A stretch of DNA of 64,000 nt from Leuctra nigra (Eukaryota > Arthropoda > Insecta > Plecoptera > Leuctridae), in assembly GCA_934045905.1 (NCBI GenBank), contig OW203768.1:10258316-10322315 (forward strand). The letters are read 5' to 3'. Position 1 is the stretch's first letter. Each line of letters begins with the position of its first letter. The notes under the pieces were generated by a model. That model searched no databases. It worked only from the letters and a program-made list of their open reading frames with translations, and was not told the origin of the DNA. A program made the position numbers and the translations under genes. Positions 24,064-54,169 of this stretch are shown here, one piece after another.

Positions 24064-24345
24064 AACCATACCCATAAAAACACTCCGTGTAAAAATACCA
24101 GCCAAGTCTCTTCAACTAAAAAAATAATGAAATCTAAAAATTCTGCACTGAGAAGTAGTAATATCAAAAAATTAGCCAAGGCAAAACTTTATTTGAAAAT
24201 CAAAAAAATACTAGACGCATCGTGTATATAAATAGTTGAGAAGTATAGGCCAGTTTATACCCTCCAGTTATACATCTATACATATAATGTATCTATTGCC
24301 CTAAAAAACGATGCGCCAAGTATTTTTTTGATTTTCAAATAAAGT
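24064..24345. repeat. Foldback hairpin, copy 3 (intron 1 of C), right arm truncated
   Basis: Left arm 24064-24232 (taaaaacactccgtgtaaaa to tagacgcatcgtg) and a shortened right arm from 24307 (aacgatgcgccaagtatttt) that stops near 24345. Same family as 9853-10259. Confidence 0.65.
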
Positions 24346-25139
24346 GAAAAATTATTTTCCAGAACTGATATGTAATCACATAGTAACGGCAGCATGACGG
24401 TAAACCTCCCTAAAAATGAAATTATTAATTTTTTTGCCAAATCCGTACCCAACGGTACGCACACAAGCTAAAATCAAGCATATAAATATTTTTTAGAGTC
24501 CTAGTATAATACATCAAAGTATAATTCGCTATTATACATTATTATTTTTAATATTAAAACATAAAAATGCATAATGCAGACTAAGTGGCAATATTTAGAT
24601 ATGTGAAAAACCTGTACCCGCTCATTCCCTGCTCCATTAATGGAACCGCTGTTTTCTCAAAAGTGGGGTCACAGAAAAAAATAAATGCATTGTTTTTGGG
24701 GTCATATTAGCAATATATATCAATATCATAACAATTTGAAGAAAATAATATGCTTGGGAACAAATGGGTTAACAGTGAACCAATCCGTAACACGTTTTAA
24801 TGCAGTATGTTAAATCATTGATGATAATCTTACCTCGGCAGGCAGCTACCAAACACACAAATATGCCACTTCGAAGCATTGCGAACACTGAGCTATGGTC
24901 GGTGACATAATGTAAACAAATAAAGATGTAAATATCAGTCTGTCTAGCGAGGTGAGACACTCGGACCGACGAGTTTGCGACCAGCTCGCGCATTATCTCA
25001 CCTGGAGATCTCTATGAAATTTATTTATATGATCGTCCAAATGATCATAAGAAAAATAAGACAAGGTAAGTATGTGCATGTAGAGAGAGATGTAGAAATG
25101 ATAATATGATGTTTATATGATGATAATAGATGCTGAATA

Positions 25140-25330
25140 ATATAATAATTCGAGAAAATAAGGAACACGACTGACCTCTGGTGGATTCATTGGTACTATC
25201 CATAATGGAGGATTTAAAGGGTTTATTTAACTGTACAGTAATAATTTTACATTTGACAGGATGAAGTGTGGTAAAATTTTAAAGAAATTCACATGCTTGT
25301 ATTGTAAATAGTAAAATCAATCGAGTTTAA
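25140..25330 (-). repeat. Dispersed repeat in the C-D spacer
   Basis: Contains ggaacacgactgacctctgg and gtggtaaaattttaaagaaa. Related sequence is at 39095-39310 and 55490-55690 (opposite strand) and at 4810-4890. Ends undefined. Confidence 0.4.
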
Positions 25331-25783
25331 ATATCAAGTTAAAACAAATAATGAGTTAAAGTTTAATAGTTTCGTAAAGTGGGGAACATGCACACAAACA
25401 AATTATACGCTGACTTTCAAGATTATATAATATGCCGCAATATTTAATTAGGATAATGTCAGGTATTTTAGTACTTGGATTTATATGGAAAAGGAACTGT
25501 CATTTGTCACACTACTATTGTACTGCGCTGTCACAACAATAACTTAGACAATCGTGACGGACTTTGGCGGCCAGATTTGTGTATTATTCTATGCTGTCGT
25601 CAATGAGGGCGAAAACCGACCCCTGTCAATTACTTACTTCACAAGTTAAAATCACTTATTTACTTTAGATAATATACTATATAAATGTAATGATAATAAT
25701 GTATTTATCCAATCCAAACACCTACATCTACCCTATCCTATGACATCACTCTAAACGCATCCAGCAGCTTGTTTCTCTGCATC

Positions 25784-30242
<4,459 letters not shown>

Positions 30243-30300
30243 TGCGAACACTGAGCTACCTTGTCTGTCTGTCTAACTGCCAAAACATCTGTCAATACTC

Positions 30301-30322
30301 GATAACAGATAGCATGATTTTA
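30301..30322 (-). promoter_or_regulatory. Paired GATA motifs and ATAAAA upstream of gene D
   Basis: On the minus strand ATAAAATCATGCTATCTGTT then ATC. The ATAAAA could serve as a TATA-like element about 80 bases before the ATG (30242), and CTATCTGTTATC holds two GATA cores back to back. Paired GATA sites also precede F and G. Confidence 0.4.
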
Positions 30323-30456
30323 TTACTGGATTCACTGAAGTGATCACTACTCTTTTTTGTCACCGTTCTTGGTACTTTATCTAATGAAAGATTATTAGCT
30401 TGGGCTTACATGAAGCTTTATGATTTATAGTTGTGAGCGTGGCCTTGACGAGTTTT

Positions 30457-30792
30457 TTAATCGATTTTTATCAATATCTTTTTCCAGTGTTATTGTTAAC
30501 AAAATAGGGCTATGGACGTCAATTCAGAACAATTCACTGAAAATAATTTCATGGTTTGGAATAAGTTATTAGTTTTATTTTGTCCGACAGGTGTTTAGAA
30601 CCCGAAAATTTAGTAATTTTCGGGTTCTTAGTAATTTTCGGGTTCTAAACACCTGTTGGACACAATAAAACTAATAGCTTATTCCAAACCATGAAATTAT
30701 TTTCAGTGAATTGTTCTGAATTCACGTCCATAGCCCTATTTTGTTAACAATAACACTGGAAAAAGATATTGATAAAAATCGATTAAAAAACT
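30457..30792. repeat. Long foldback ~200 bp upstream of gene D
   Basis: Arms of ~150 bp (30457-30607 and 30645-30792), e.g. tggaataagttattagtttt facing aaaactaatagcttattcca. A short loop repeats taattttcgggttct. A few mismatches exist between arms. No ORF. Confidence 0.8.
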
Positions 30793-31581
30793 CTTCAAGG
30801 TCAAACTCACTACCCAGCCGTCTTAAGAGACGTCACCACGAATCTAAACGCATTTTCTATGTGTGTTTTTATTTGTTTCTTTATTTGGGGTGTTTTCCTA
30901 CCCTGCCCAAGGGCCAAATCACACACCGTTTAACTAATTGATCTGAAATTTTGCATACACAGTAAGGTCATATACCATAGTGGTCAATTGTTTAGTTTTT
31001 GAACAAAAACCTCTGATTGGCTGAAAATTAAAAAAGGAACCTTTTGAGCAATCAACTTCAAATTTTGAAATGTAATTTTTAAGAAGATTTTGCATATTGA
31101 AAGACAAATCGGTGAAATGTTTAAGATCTACTGACATTTTGAAATATGTATACATTTTTATTTGATCTCGGAAGACATTTTAACTTCCTCATTGAAGCAT
31201 TTGATTAGGTCGTCTTCCCAGCTTTTTCCAATGCCAGTAGAGCAGGAACTTCCATGCAATACCGACTCGCTTATCAACGCCTTACACAGAGCGTTTGTTT
31301 TAAATCTCGCTAAAGAGCATCGAGAGATACAAGCTAAGCAACCCAACCTACACGGAAGTGAATTGTAATCGCTTCAAGGTCACACAAAACATTATCTGCG
31401 TAACTATTGCTCTAACACAAGCTCAGGCAGAATTTTCATTTATGTTTTTTATCAAATTAATATTCTGATTTTATTGATCATTATTTTGAATATTTACAAC
31501 CTTTATGTACACAGGCAGACTTTATTTTATAATGAATAAACATTTATATATCCTTGATCATTAATCATGTTGATCTAAATA
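30793..31581. other. Spacer between D and E, no gene seen
   Basis: AT-rich. The short ORFs at 31158-31368 have no similarity I recognise and no splice context. Confidence 0.5.
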
Positions 31582-34500
31582 TCATCGAGATACGAATGAG
31601 GTGGCTAGACACAGATACACCAGGACGACGGCGGCGTCGACAGGCGCCGCGACGGAATAACTGACGTCCATGGAGGCGTCGATCCAGTCTCGGACGCTGG
31701 AGACCTTGGCGTAGACGCCGGGGTCGTATTGCAGCGCGCAGCCCTTGGCGAAGGAACCCACGCCGACCAGAGTGTTGTTGAACACCATTGGACCACCGGC
31801 GTCGCCCTGCGGACACCCATGTGAACTTGCCGGTTTGTAGGTCAAATAGGTTTGCTCTTTATCGACTGAAAAATTGATACTCGTAGGTAGATTGGCTGTC
31901 GAATACAGTTCTCGTTTTGATTATACTGGGTGGCACAAAAAATATCACCCTGATTGAGAGGTTATTATATCGAAACTATTAATTATAGATAGGACTCTGA
32001 AATTTTTACATATTCTAGAAAACATACCAAATTATAATATGTGAAAGTTCAAACATATTTATTAATTAGGGAAAAAGTTACAAATTATCGAAGTTACATT
32101 TGAAAATAACATATTAAATCAGACGAAATTAACGTGTTTGATGAATTGATTTGGAGTTACTTTGTAGGAAAGAGGTGAATTTATGTTTATTCATGAATAG
32201 AAGCGTCTCGATTCCTTTTCCTTTCCGTCATAAATAAAGATATAGAATAGAGCTTGAGCTTTGCGACGTCGAGCCATATTCCAGGATCTCACCTGACAAG
32301 AGTCCTGCCCGGGTGAGCTTGCGCAGATCATCCTGTCAGTGACTCCGGCGTAGGAGATGCCGCAGACTCCCGCAGACACCACCTGAACCTCGACTTCTTG
32401 TAGCTGCGCGGGCAACGGTCCTCCGTCCTGCCGAGAATATGGCACACATGTTAAATTCAGAGATCGTCGCTCTTCTCAAGGTATAGTTTCGTACATTCTG
32501 TAGTAATCATTTCATACAATGGCTCAAACAATGGCGACATTTAGGAAATGGAGGGCCCAGTGTAAAAAACTGAATGTCACATTTTTACGTTTTTGAGCTA
32601 GCCGCGCTTTCTTAAATGGCTTTTTCTCCTCTATTACGGTGTATTTCGTTTTGACATGAAAATACCTAAATCACTTATTATTTAGTATAACAAATTAAGG
32701 GGCTGTGCATAAAGGACGTCACGCTTTGGGTAATTTTGACTCCCCCCCCCTCCCCTTGTCACAATGTGTCACACTTTTTCAAACCCTTCCTCCTAAAAGG
32801 TCGTCACAAAACCATCTCAACAAAAATCCCCTAAATTCAATTAGTCTGACAGCGAAATTTTGTCAATTTAGAGTCCGTTTTAAAATTCTTTAAATCTAGA
32901 TCAAAACGTGACATCGAAAAAGCTCCAGGCCCCCCCTCCCCCCTGTCACACTGTGTCACATATTAGTGCATCCCCCCTCCCTCCCTGAAGCGTGACGTCC
33001 TTTATACTCAGCCTCTTAGGAAATATTCCCGCGAGTTTACGTTGCACCTTGCACCACATAGCCGGACGGTTCCAAAGAGTCCTGCCAGTGTGACAGTTTG
33101 TCTGATTCCTCCAAACGTTGTTTTATATCTAAGTGTGCTCCCTTCGCCCTGCTCTACAAACATTCACTTACCCAGATAGTGCCCCAGCCGGATATAACCG
33201 TGACAGAATCATCGGCAGTTACTTGACCTTGAAATGGAAGCGCAATCGCAGCAATCTGGAGACTGTACTCAAAAGGAGTGGAGACCTGGAAAACAAATTA
33301 TCAAACAGTATTTTTTTATTGCGAGCGTAATTATCGCATTATTTTGTTCTGCTCAGAAAGGTGGAATGGGGTAGGTCAATAAATTTTTGATGCATTACCA
33401 GAAATGCAGTTACCTCTCACCCGACTTCATTGGAAGGGATGGTAAAACGAGAGGTTTTTAGTTAACGGATTTCACCAAACTTGGCCTTATACGTCCCTCA
33501 TATACGCCAAAGCTCCAAAGGAACTAGCAAATAAATATTCTGGTCTCCCAAAGCCTACCTTGAACAGAGCGAAGTCATAGTCGAAGGTTTTCGCGTCGTA
33601 CATATGATGACGTATGACTCGATCCACCTCGTGCATGGCACCTCCACTAGACACGAATGAACTTCCAGCTCTGATCGAGTACCGGCTAGTGACGTCAACT
33701 TCTATCACGCAGTGGGCGGCGCTGAGTGTCCAGTTGACGTTGATGATGGAGGCGCCACACATGTGGGAGTCTGCGTACCGTAGCGACACCTCCGAGGAGA
33801 AGTTGGAGTTAACCGTGATTATGGGACGTTACTTTTAAAACAAAATTTTATAAGTAGGTACAAGCATTGCAAATTTGGCTTATAAGTTCATATTTCACAA
33901 AATTCTACAGTTGTAAACTGGCACAGGTTTATCACAGACAAGGGCGTGGGGGGGGGGGGGGGGGGGTGGGGGTCATGCCCCCCACATCCCCCGAAATCAG
34001 GGTTTCATCTAAGAAAATAAGTGTCAAAAACGTTCCAAAATAGTTAGAATTGAGTAAATATTCCAAAAAAATTATTGGGCTGTGCGCCCCGGACTTGCAT
34101 ATTGTAATGAGTTGTACGTAATGTGTGTGTGTAATGTTTTGTAATTAGTGTAATAGGTGATGTACCTATTTTTAAACCTCTTAGACCAATTTTTGGATAT
34201 TTTGTAATTTACAATTCCCCCAAATAGCTATACACTGCGATTCAAAATTGCACCTAAGTAAATGACCTTGATCCAAAATTGTCTCGGGGGCTGTACCCCC
34301 GAACCCCCTGTCTTCCACAGCTATTTTTCAAAATATTAATAATGTCCGGCCCTCCCCGAAATTTCATCCTGGATACGTCCTTGACCACAGAGTGTTGGGG
34401 AGGTGTGGGGGTAGTTGGGGGGAATGGATAAGTAGGAGCTTCTATCCTATTTGCGCAGGGTCCTAAAGGGCACAAATGCAATATTTGTTGTGATTGATCA

Positions 34501-35715
34501 AATGATGCTTATGGAACAGACAGATCATTTTTTTCCATTATGGATACTTGATTCGCTGTGTCATATGCACGGGTAGTTGACTCCACGACCGCAGACCCCA
34601 CACAAACAGACATTTTGCTTGATTTACCGTATGTGTATGACGTATCATTGTGTCGTGTTTAAAACGTCATCACAATGGTTTTAGTTAAACTCTTGAGTGC
34701 AATTCCTATTCTCTTATCTTGACGTATAGTCCTTCAAACTGTTGTAAATGTTCGTAACATTTATAAATATTATTATATTGTTCTTAGTTTTATCTGATTT
34801 GAATGAAGCATCAAGTTTATTCTTGTTCTTTTTGTAGTTACACAAGTTAACAGTGTTTCTACTTGAAGTTTATTTTTACTTGTATACTTGTGCTTGTAAC
34901 GTTACATCATCTTTTAATATCTTCCCTCAGTCAATTAACATCTCTGTGACATTTTGGTATAAAAGAAAATCCCAGTTACGCTCGTTCTGTCAAACAATCG
35001 GCTGTTAAGGTTCATTCAATTATTTAAAAATACTGTGTTTACCTGGTATGGATAGTCTTCGATTTCGGCATCCCATCCACCCACAATATGTGGCTCTACA
35101 TTATTTTCCACAACCAGAGGATCGCCTGAAACTAGGAGTAAAGTACAAATACAATCTGAAGTAAGACTTCTTCTAATTTGTCCTTATAACTGAGAGTTCC
35201 ACACATATTCTAGTCGTAGACATGAAATCATTCCTGTTATTTTTCACGTTTTTTTCTCAATAAAACAGCAACTAATTCACACTAATGGCTCAGAGAGCCA
35301 GCCTATTATAATTGAAAGGGAATTCCGATTATTAATGGTTTCATGCACATCTCATCTCGTAAATAAACTAAGTGCTTGACCAATGAAAATCAATGTAGAT
35401 GTTCTTACTCCTCATATTATGAAACTGTTTTCCAAATTAAATTGTTTCCTACCTGCAGGTGGTCGATAATGTATTTTGATTCAAATCAGAAACAAGGAGT
35501 ATTTTAGTTTTAGGAGTTGTGTACTGCCCACATTTAATTAATTATTTATTGAATAAGATGAATGAATCCACTAATTATAAACATTTCGAGTTATGTTTAA
35601 TTGGGGAACGATTTCAAGTTATGGGAGATACAGTCATTCATTAAATTGCATAATTAGACAAACACTTACCATTGCAGGCAGCTATCAGGCACACTAATAT
35701 CACTGTCCAGTACAT
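31582..35715 (-). CDS. Serine protease homologue E, catalytic Ser replaced by Ala
   Basis: Exons 35670-35715, 35043-35125, 33559-33789, 33172-33285, 32293-32427, 31582-31806 join in frame (834 nt, 277 aa). Signal MYWTVILVCLIAACNG; propeptide ends EPH before IVGG at 29. His69 (LSAAHC) and Asp115 (FDYDFALF) are present, as is the S1 Asp in GQDSCQ, but exon 6 reads GDAGGP, so Ser195 is Ala (codon GCC where the paralogues have TCC). The substrate wall is also changed (GSFAKGC for VSWGxGC). The tail [20 protein letters not shown] is kept. All splice sites and frames are intact, so it reads as a non-catalytic homologue rather than a dead gene. Such proteins act as decoys, cofactors or binding proteins elsewhere; its role here is unknown. 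Confidence 0.88.
32698..33015. mobile_element. MITE in intron 4 of E with TTA duplication
   Basis: Termini aggggctgtgcataaaggac and gtcctttatactcagcctc are inverted repeats, both followed inward by gtcacgctt or its complement. The flanking TTA (32695-32697, 33016-33018) is a 3-bp duplication, as made by PIF/Harbinger-type elements. C-rich runs and repeated tgtcaca.tgtgtcaca lie inside. Confidence 0.8.
33939..34383. mobile_element. hAT MITE between exons 3 and 2 of E
   Basis: Termini CAAGGGCG and ctggatacgtccttg are related to those of 11887-12273. The 8-bp duplication is ATCACAGA (33931-33938) / ACCACAGA (34384-34391), one mismatch. It holds a G run at 33948-33966 and ctcgggggctgtacccccga. 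Confidence 0.8.
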
Positions 35716-37300
35716 CGCTAGAATCAGCGCAGTTTAATGATCACTCTTCAAATCAGAACATAGGTGAGACTTCAACATTAAAAACGGGTTTCATTCTGTG
35801 ATAGCAGTTGTATTTATTTTTGTGTTGTCTTCATGAGGGTGATAAATGGTGTTTTCCATTTTTACTAGATTATTCCATTGGTGAAACACGAGTATTTTCA
35901 CATGTGAAGTGGAAAGGAAGTTGGCATGGTGAGTCATGGTCATTGATGATATCGGTAGTATTATTCCATTCTTCGCAGATGTGAGATTACGACTTGATCC
36001 ACACAACATTAGTGATTGGCTTAGACCAAGGAAGGCGAAGTTGTTGTTAGTAGCTGTGAGAGAGATTCAAACCGGTAGATGCAACTAGGGTTCCAAATTT
36101 TCTGAACCGAGAAATCTTAAGGAAAAAAAGTTTTTTCGTTTATTTTCCGGAAAAACGGGCGTTTTGCGAAAAACTGATTTTCTTTTGTTTGGTACCAGGA
36201 CGAATTAATTTTTCAATACTGCACAAAAGAAAGTCTTTCACCAAAATTTGGATTGTTACACGTCCTTTTCTGTACTAAAATAAAATGCAATTAGGTAATT
36301 TCTTAACTTAGCCGTTGGGTTGATGTTTTAAAAATCCCCCTCCTTTTGCAAAGCAGTAGAAGTGTCCTCCTACAGCTTTTATCTCCAGCTATGACAGGAT
36401 CTGTAGCCATATTCATGTTACCATTTCTAAAATTACAATATGATCTCATTCATATAATATTATTATCAGTTCTTTTATTTCGAGAATCTCAATAAATGTA
36501 TAATTTACAATGTATTGAGAATGCATTTCCTTATTGACTGTATATTCAAATCTACATTCTCCACTTCTCAAAGTCATGCTCGTGCCAAAACATAGTTTAA
36601 AATTTTAAATCCTCCAATATTTAATTTTAACATAAAAAGTTATTAAGAAACAATAAAATAATAAATTTTCCTCCAAAAAACTATTTTTCCCACCTACAGA
36701 AAAAAAGCTAAAAACACTCGGGTTTTTCCGAAAAAAAAGTATTTTTCCACACTCAAAATCATAGATGCAACAAACAATACATAATTGAGCTATGTTACTG
36801 TCTATAGTCTGTACTGTGAATAGTTTTCCCTCCATGTGAACATGTAGAACACTTCCCGGGCAACATACTGCCGTTCAGGTGCACGCAAGGGTATTTGATT
36901 AATACAATTATTGTTAGATGTCGTCAGCTGCTTTCCGACTTCAAGGCAATATCATGCCTACCAACCAGAAGCAAAGGTAATATCTTGGCCATAGCTTGAT
37001 ATACTGAACAACCGATCAACCAGTTTACCTACAACTTGTTGTTAAATTATAATAATTAAATTTTTCACTTGGTTTGGTAAGTAACAACAAAACGTTCTAC
37101 AATTTTGCGTATCTGTTTAATTTTCTGGAAGTGATTGCTGTATTAACTATTCTGATTGTAAATTCCTTACCTTGTGATGATATTCTATTACTATTTTGTA
37201 AAGGGTAGGTAAGGTACAAAAATTATAATGGTAATTGACAATTCACAAAAACAATAGAAATTAAGAAATTAAATGGTCACACAAGTTTATTTATTGTAAA
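35716..37300. other. Spacer between E and F, no gene seen
   Basis: A GATA-like tgctatcacag (minus strand, near 35801) lies upstream of gene E. From about 36087 to 36765 there are facing tracts (ggaaaaaaagttttttcg and tttccgaaaaaaaagtattt) that may be ends of a degraded element. No convincing exon. Confidence 0.4.
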
Positions 37301-37301
37301 C

Positions 37302-38197
37302 TAGGAAAACGCTCTGAGTAACGCGTTGATGAGCGAGCACGGATACGCGCAACACCTCGAACCGAAATTATGTTTATCGAAAATGTCCTTAAAAGCCAAT
37401 AATTGTTGAATTTCGTCACAGACTTGTATGAAAATCTCCAACAATTCCTAAAATATTGGTCCCAATAACCACGCAAAGTTTTAAGTTGATCGATTGAACC
37501 TTTATGATTGAACGATTCCTTTTTAATTTCCAAAATCACAGGATATCGTTCAAAAAAATGTGAACCGTCATATCAGTTTCATAATACGTTTGAAAGTTTC
37601 TGCTCTAACAACCTTGAAGTGAAGATTCGAAGATTCCGTGAAATATGAAATTCGAGAAATATGATAGCCAACACGCAAAATATCCGTAAACTGTCGATAA
37701 CTTTTGAATTTAAACACAGTTTAGTCTGAAAATTGTCAAAAATACAGATAATGTTGGACCCGATGACCATACAAAATTTTAAGTTGATCGGTCAAACGGT
37801 TCTGGATTAAATTTCAAAAAGCACATGAAATATTTTTTTAAATTTTAACCAATGGGGGGATTTGGCTGAAAATTTGTAAAATAAGAGACAATGTTGGTCC
37901 TAATGACCATGCAAAATATAAGGTCGATCACATTTGTCGAAGTCCATTTTCATTTTTCAGCCTATCAGGAGATGTGTATTTAAATTTCAACCAATGGATG
38001 GATTTCAAAAAAATTAGGGTCTGCAAACAGAGAAGGTTGGTTTTACATGTGTGCAAAATTTCAGATCGATCGGTGAAACGGTGCGACCTGTGTATCGGCT
38101 ATTAGCAGCCAAAAACAAAAAAAAAAAAAAAAAAAAAAAAAAAACAGAGGTCCGTGCCAAAAGAGCCAAAAGGAGACGCTCGCTTCGCTCGCTCAAC
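37302..38197. mobile_element. 'GAGCGAGC'-ended repeat, copy in the E-F spacer
   Basis: Starts ggaaaacgctctgagtaacg and ttgatgagcgagcacggata, ends gacgctcgcttcgctcgctc. Same layout as 14515-15893 but shorter, with a ~26-base A run near 38117. Confidence 0.55.
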
Positions 38198-38248
38198 CAC
38201 AAACTGTTCATTCTAAATTTACATTATAGTTGTAATAGTGTTAAGTAT

Positions 38249-38391
38249 GGGTATTACACTATACAATTCAAGTTGGGCAATTTGAAATTCTAGCCAATGA
38301 AATATTGTTTTGCATGAAACTCTGAAATCCAATTGGCTTATGATTGAAATTGTCCAATCAATTGTCTATACAATTGTATAGTGTAATACCC
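38249..38391. mobile_element. Foldback MITE 3' of gene F
   Basis: Starts gggtattacactatacaatt and ends with the exact complement; inner parts (aatttgaaattctagccaat versus attggcttatgattgaaatt) also pair. It lies about 100 bp beyond the stop of gene F, within or near its 3' UTR. Confidence 0.75.
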
Positions 38392-38495
38392 ACATTAGAC
38401 ATCACGACTCATGAACTAAAGGCAAGCACAAAATTAATTTAAATAACATTTATAATATTCTTTGGAATTACGACCTAACGGTGAGAACACACTAT

Positions 38496-45725
<7,230 letters not shown>

Positions 45726-45804
45726 TGCTTGGATTGGAATTGAATTGAAAAGTAAAATACTAAAATTTAGGTGGGATTTCATTTCAACCTTCAAAGCATT
45801 CATC

Positions 45805-45823
45805 CTGTGATAACAGTTATCTA
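45805..45823 (-). promoter_or_regulatory. Paired GATA motif upstream of gene F
   Basis: Minus strand ATAGATAACTGTTATCACAG: two GATA cores in opposite orientation, about 80-98 bases before the ATG. Gene G has the similar arrangement AGATAATAATTGTTATC at 53521-53538. Conservation in an otherwise diverged upstream region suggests a binding site. Confidence 0.5.
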
Positions 45824-46436
45824 TATTTTATTGCTGGATTCTGGGAGACTATTATTGAAGTTTATCTTTTTCACTAGATTTGGTACTATTTCGTACTGCA
45901 TGAAAGTCATCAATATAATATTTTACCAAGTAATATCTTTTGTGTATTATTTTATTAAAGTAGTTTCCAACTCAATTCAGACCTAAAACAGGATAAACAA
46001 GAACACTATTACCAAAGCCACGATAGAAATTGATAGTATTTTTAATAATTTCAGGTACAAATCAAGTCCTACTACCTACTTACCGATATAAAAAAAAACT
46101 ATTCAAAAATGTAAAAATATTATAATAACAAATTAAGAATCTAAAATTTAATCTATTGAATACGTGAACTTGAAACATAATATTAATATGCAGAAATATT
46201 ATAAAATAAATCAGCTACTTTAAGGGGGGGCAACGGTCAGAAATTAAAATTTTACCATAATTACGCATCAAACTGTTAATATCTGTAAGACATATGAGAA
46301 GGTACCAATCCGGTTGTGATCGTGAGAGCAGCAAATCGAAAAACGTGATTTTAATCGAAAGTATGCAAAGAATTTTAGTCCCATAAGGAATAAGCTGGAC
46401 GCAAAATGTCTATTGGGAACGTAGGAGAACGAAAAT
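45824..46436. other. F-G spacer, no gene seen
   Basis: AT-rich, no repeat boundary or exon recognised. Confidence 0.5.
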
Positions 46437-47006
46437 AGATAGAAATAAAAGAAGCTCTGCTACATATAAATAGTTTTTTTTTTTTTTTTTTTTAATTTTC
46501 TGTGAATTGAACCGTTTAGCTGCAAATAAATATAAAGACAAATCGCTACTGTTTTATACACCAAGAAGGTCCCATATTTTTTCTACAGAAGGTACATTCC
46601 TGCACGTCTCACTCCCACTCTCTGTAACTGGACCCAAATTGTTTACACTTAGCGCTTGCTGACACTTGAAATAGTAATAAAATAGCCATAAACTAAACAA
46701 TTTCATGCATCATCATAACACAAAGATAGAAATAAAAGAAGCTCTGCTACATATAAATAGTTTTTTTTTTTTTTTTAATTTTCTGTGAATTGAACCGTTT
46801 AGCTGCAAATAAATATAAAGACAAATCGCTACTGTTTTATACACCAAGAAGGTCCCATATTTTTTCTACAGAAGGTACATTCCTGCACGTCTCACTCCCA
46901 CTCTCTGTAACTGGACCCAAATTGTTTACACTTAGCGCTTGCTGACACTTGAAATAGTAATAAAATAGCCATAAACTAAACAATTTCATGCATCATCATA
47001 ACACAA
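46437..47006. repeat. Tandem duplication of a ~287-bp unit
   Basis: Unit 1 is 46437-46723 and unit 2 is 46724-47006. They look identical apart from the length of a T run near 46470/46760 (about 23 versus 19). The unit starts agatagaaataaaagaag and ends catcatcataacacaa. No ORF. Either a very recent duplication or an assembly artefact. Confidence 0.85.
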
Positions 47007-47528
47007 CACATTAAATATCTATTACAGTCTGCTCAAAGAATGTTGATACCATAAGACAAATCTCATGTGAACTAATATGCAATACAGTCAATAATTATTA
47101 TTAATTATTACAATACCGTTGGCACATTTGCACTTATCAATTATCTATAAACATGACAAGATGAAATGATGGTAATTTTTCATATTCTGACTGTTGTCGC
47201 CCTTTAAAAACACATTTTGTTACAAAATATAATTCATTGATTAGTAAATCACCAAAATGTCACTGACATTCACTGAAATGCACTGGAATGGTGGAGTTAG
47301 AAAGAGGATTTTTTTTCGGAAATAAAAAAGTGAATGTCATTTACGATTTCTTACTTGATCAAACAGAACCAATCTATTTAATAATCGTGTTAATATTACA
47401 ATTTACATTGTCGCTGTAATTATGTAACACACTGCCACGCATGAACTATAGACTAACCTAAAATTGGTTTGAATCATGCATTACGTTCTTATAAATGGAA
47501 TTACGACCTTGATGTGAGAACACACTAT

Positions 47529-53437
<5,909 letters not shown>

Positions 53438-53520
53438 TGCTTGGATACATTCAGTTTAATGTCCAAATGTCAAATACATACCTTACAGTGTGATTTCACA
53501 CTTCAAAACATCCATACTGT

Positions 53521-53538
53521 GATAACAATTATTATCTA
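53521..53538 (-). promoter_or_regulatory. Paired GATA motif upstream of gene G
   Basis: Minus strand TAGATAATAATTGTTATC, 84-101 bases before the ATG, matching the arrangement in front of F. Confidence 0.45.
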
Positions 53539-54169
53539 CATTTTATTGCTCGCGCTTCTCAGAGATGATTTATGCATTTTAAACGTATTTTTAATAGATT
53601 GTTCCAATGGTGAAACACTTGTCAGTCCTTTTACGAAGAGAAAGAATTATGACATTTTGATGATGGAATTATTCATTTTATCACAAAGAGGATTACAAAA
53701 TTATCCGATCAACAACTGAACTGTCTGTGCTTTTAGTTGTGTAAAATATAATATCAATCAGACGGTTAGGTGGGATAAATTAAATTATGTGATAAGGAGA
53801 GGGAAGTAAATAGTATTTCTGAAAGTTGGAATCTGTTTGAATCGTCCTGGAATGCAACTACAGGAAAAGGAAAATAATTGGAAGTGTTCATAACAGTAAG
53901 CAACATGAAGTAATAGGGGTCTACAATTTCCTAGATTAAAAAATTAATATTTTAAAGAATCATCTAATCAAACAAATTAAACTGTGTTAACATGAAAGAA
54001 TCTGTTTCTTTATTCTATGCTTTTATCTTGCATTGTGACTTTTCTGAATGGATTCTGGAGACCTATTCTCGAAAAAAGTAAGAAGTGAGTATGAGAAATT
54101 ACAGTGAGAAATTTGTCATCAACCAATAAGAATTCAGTAAGCTTAGATTCTATTGGTTGATTCGAACAA

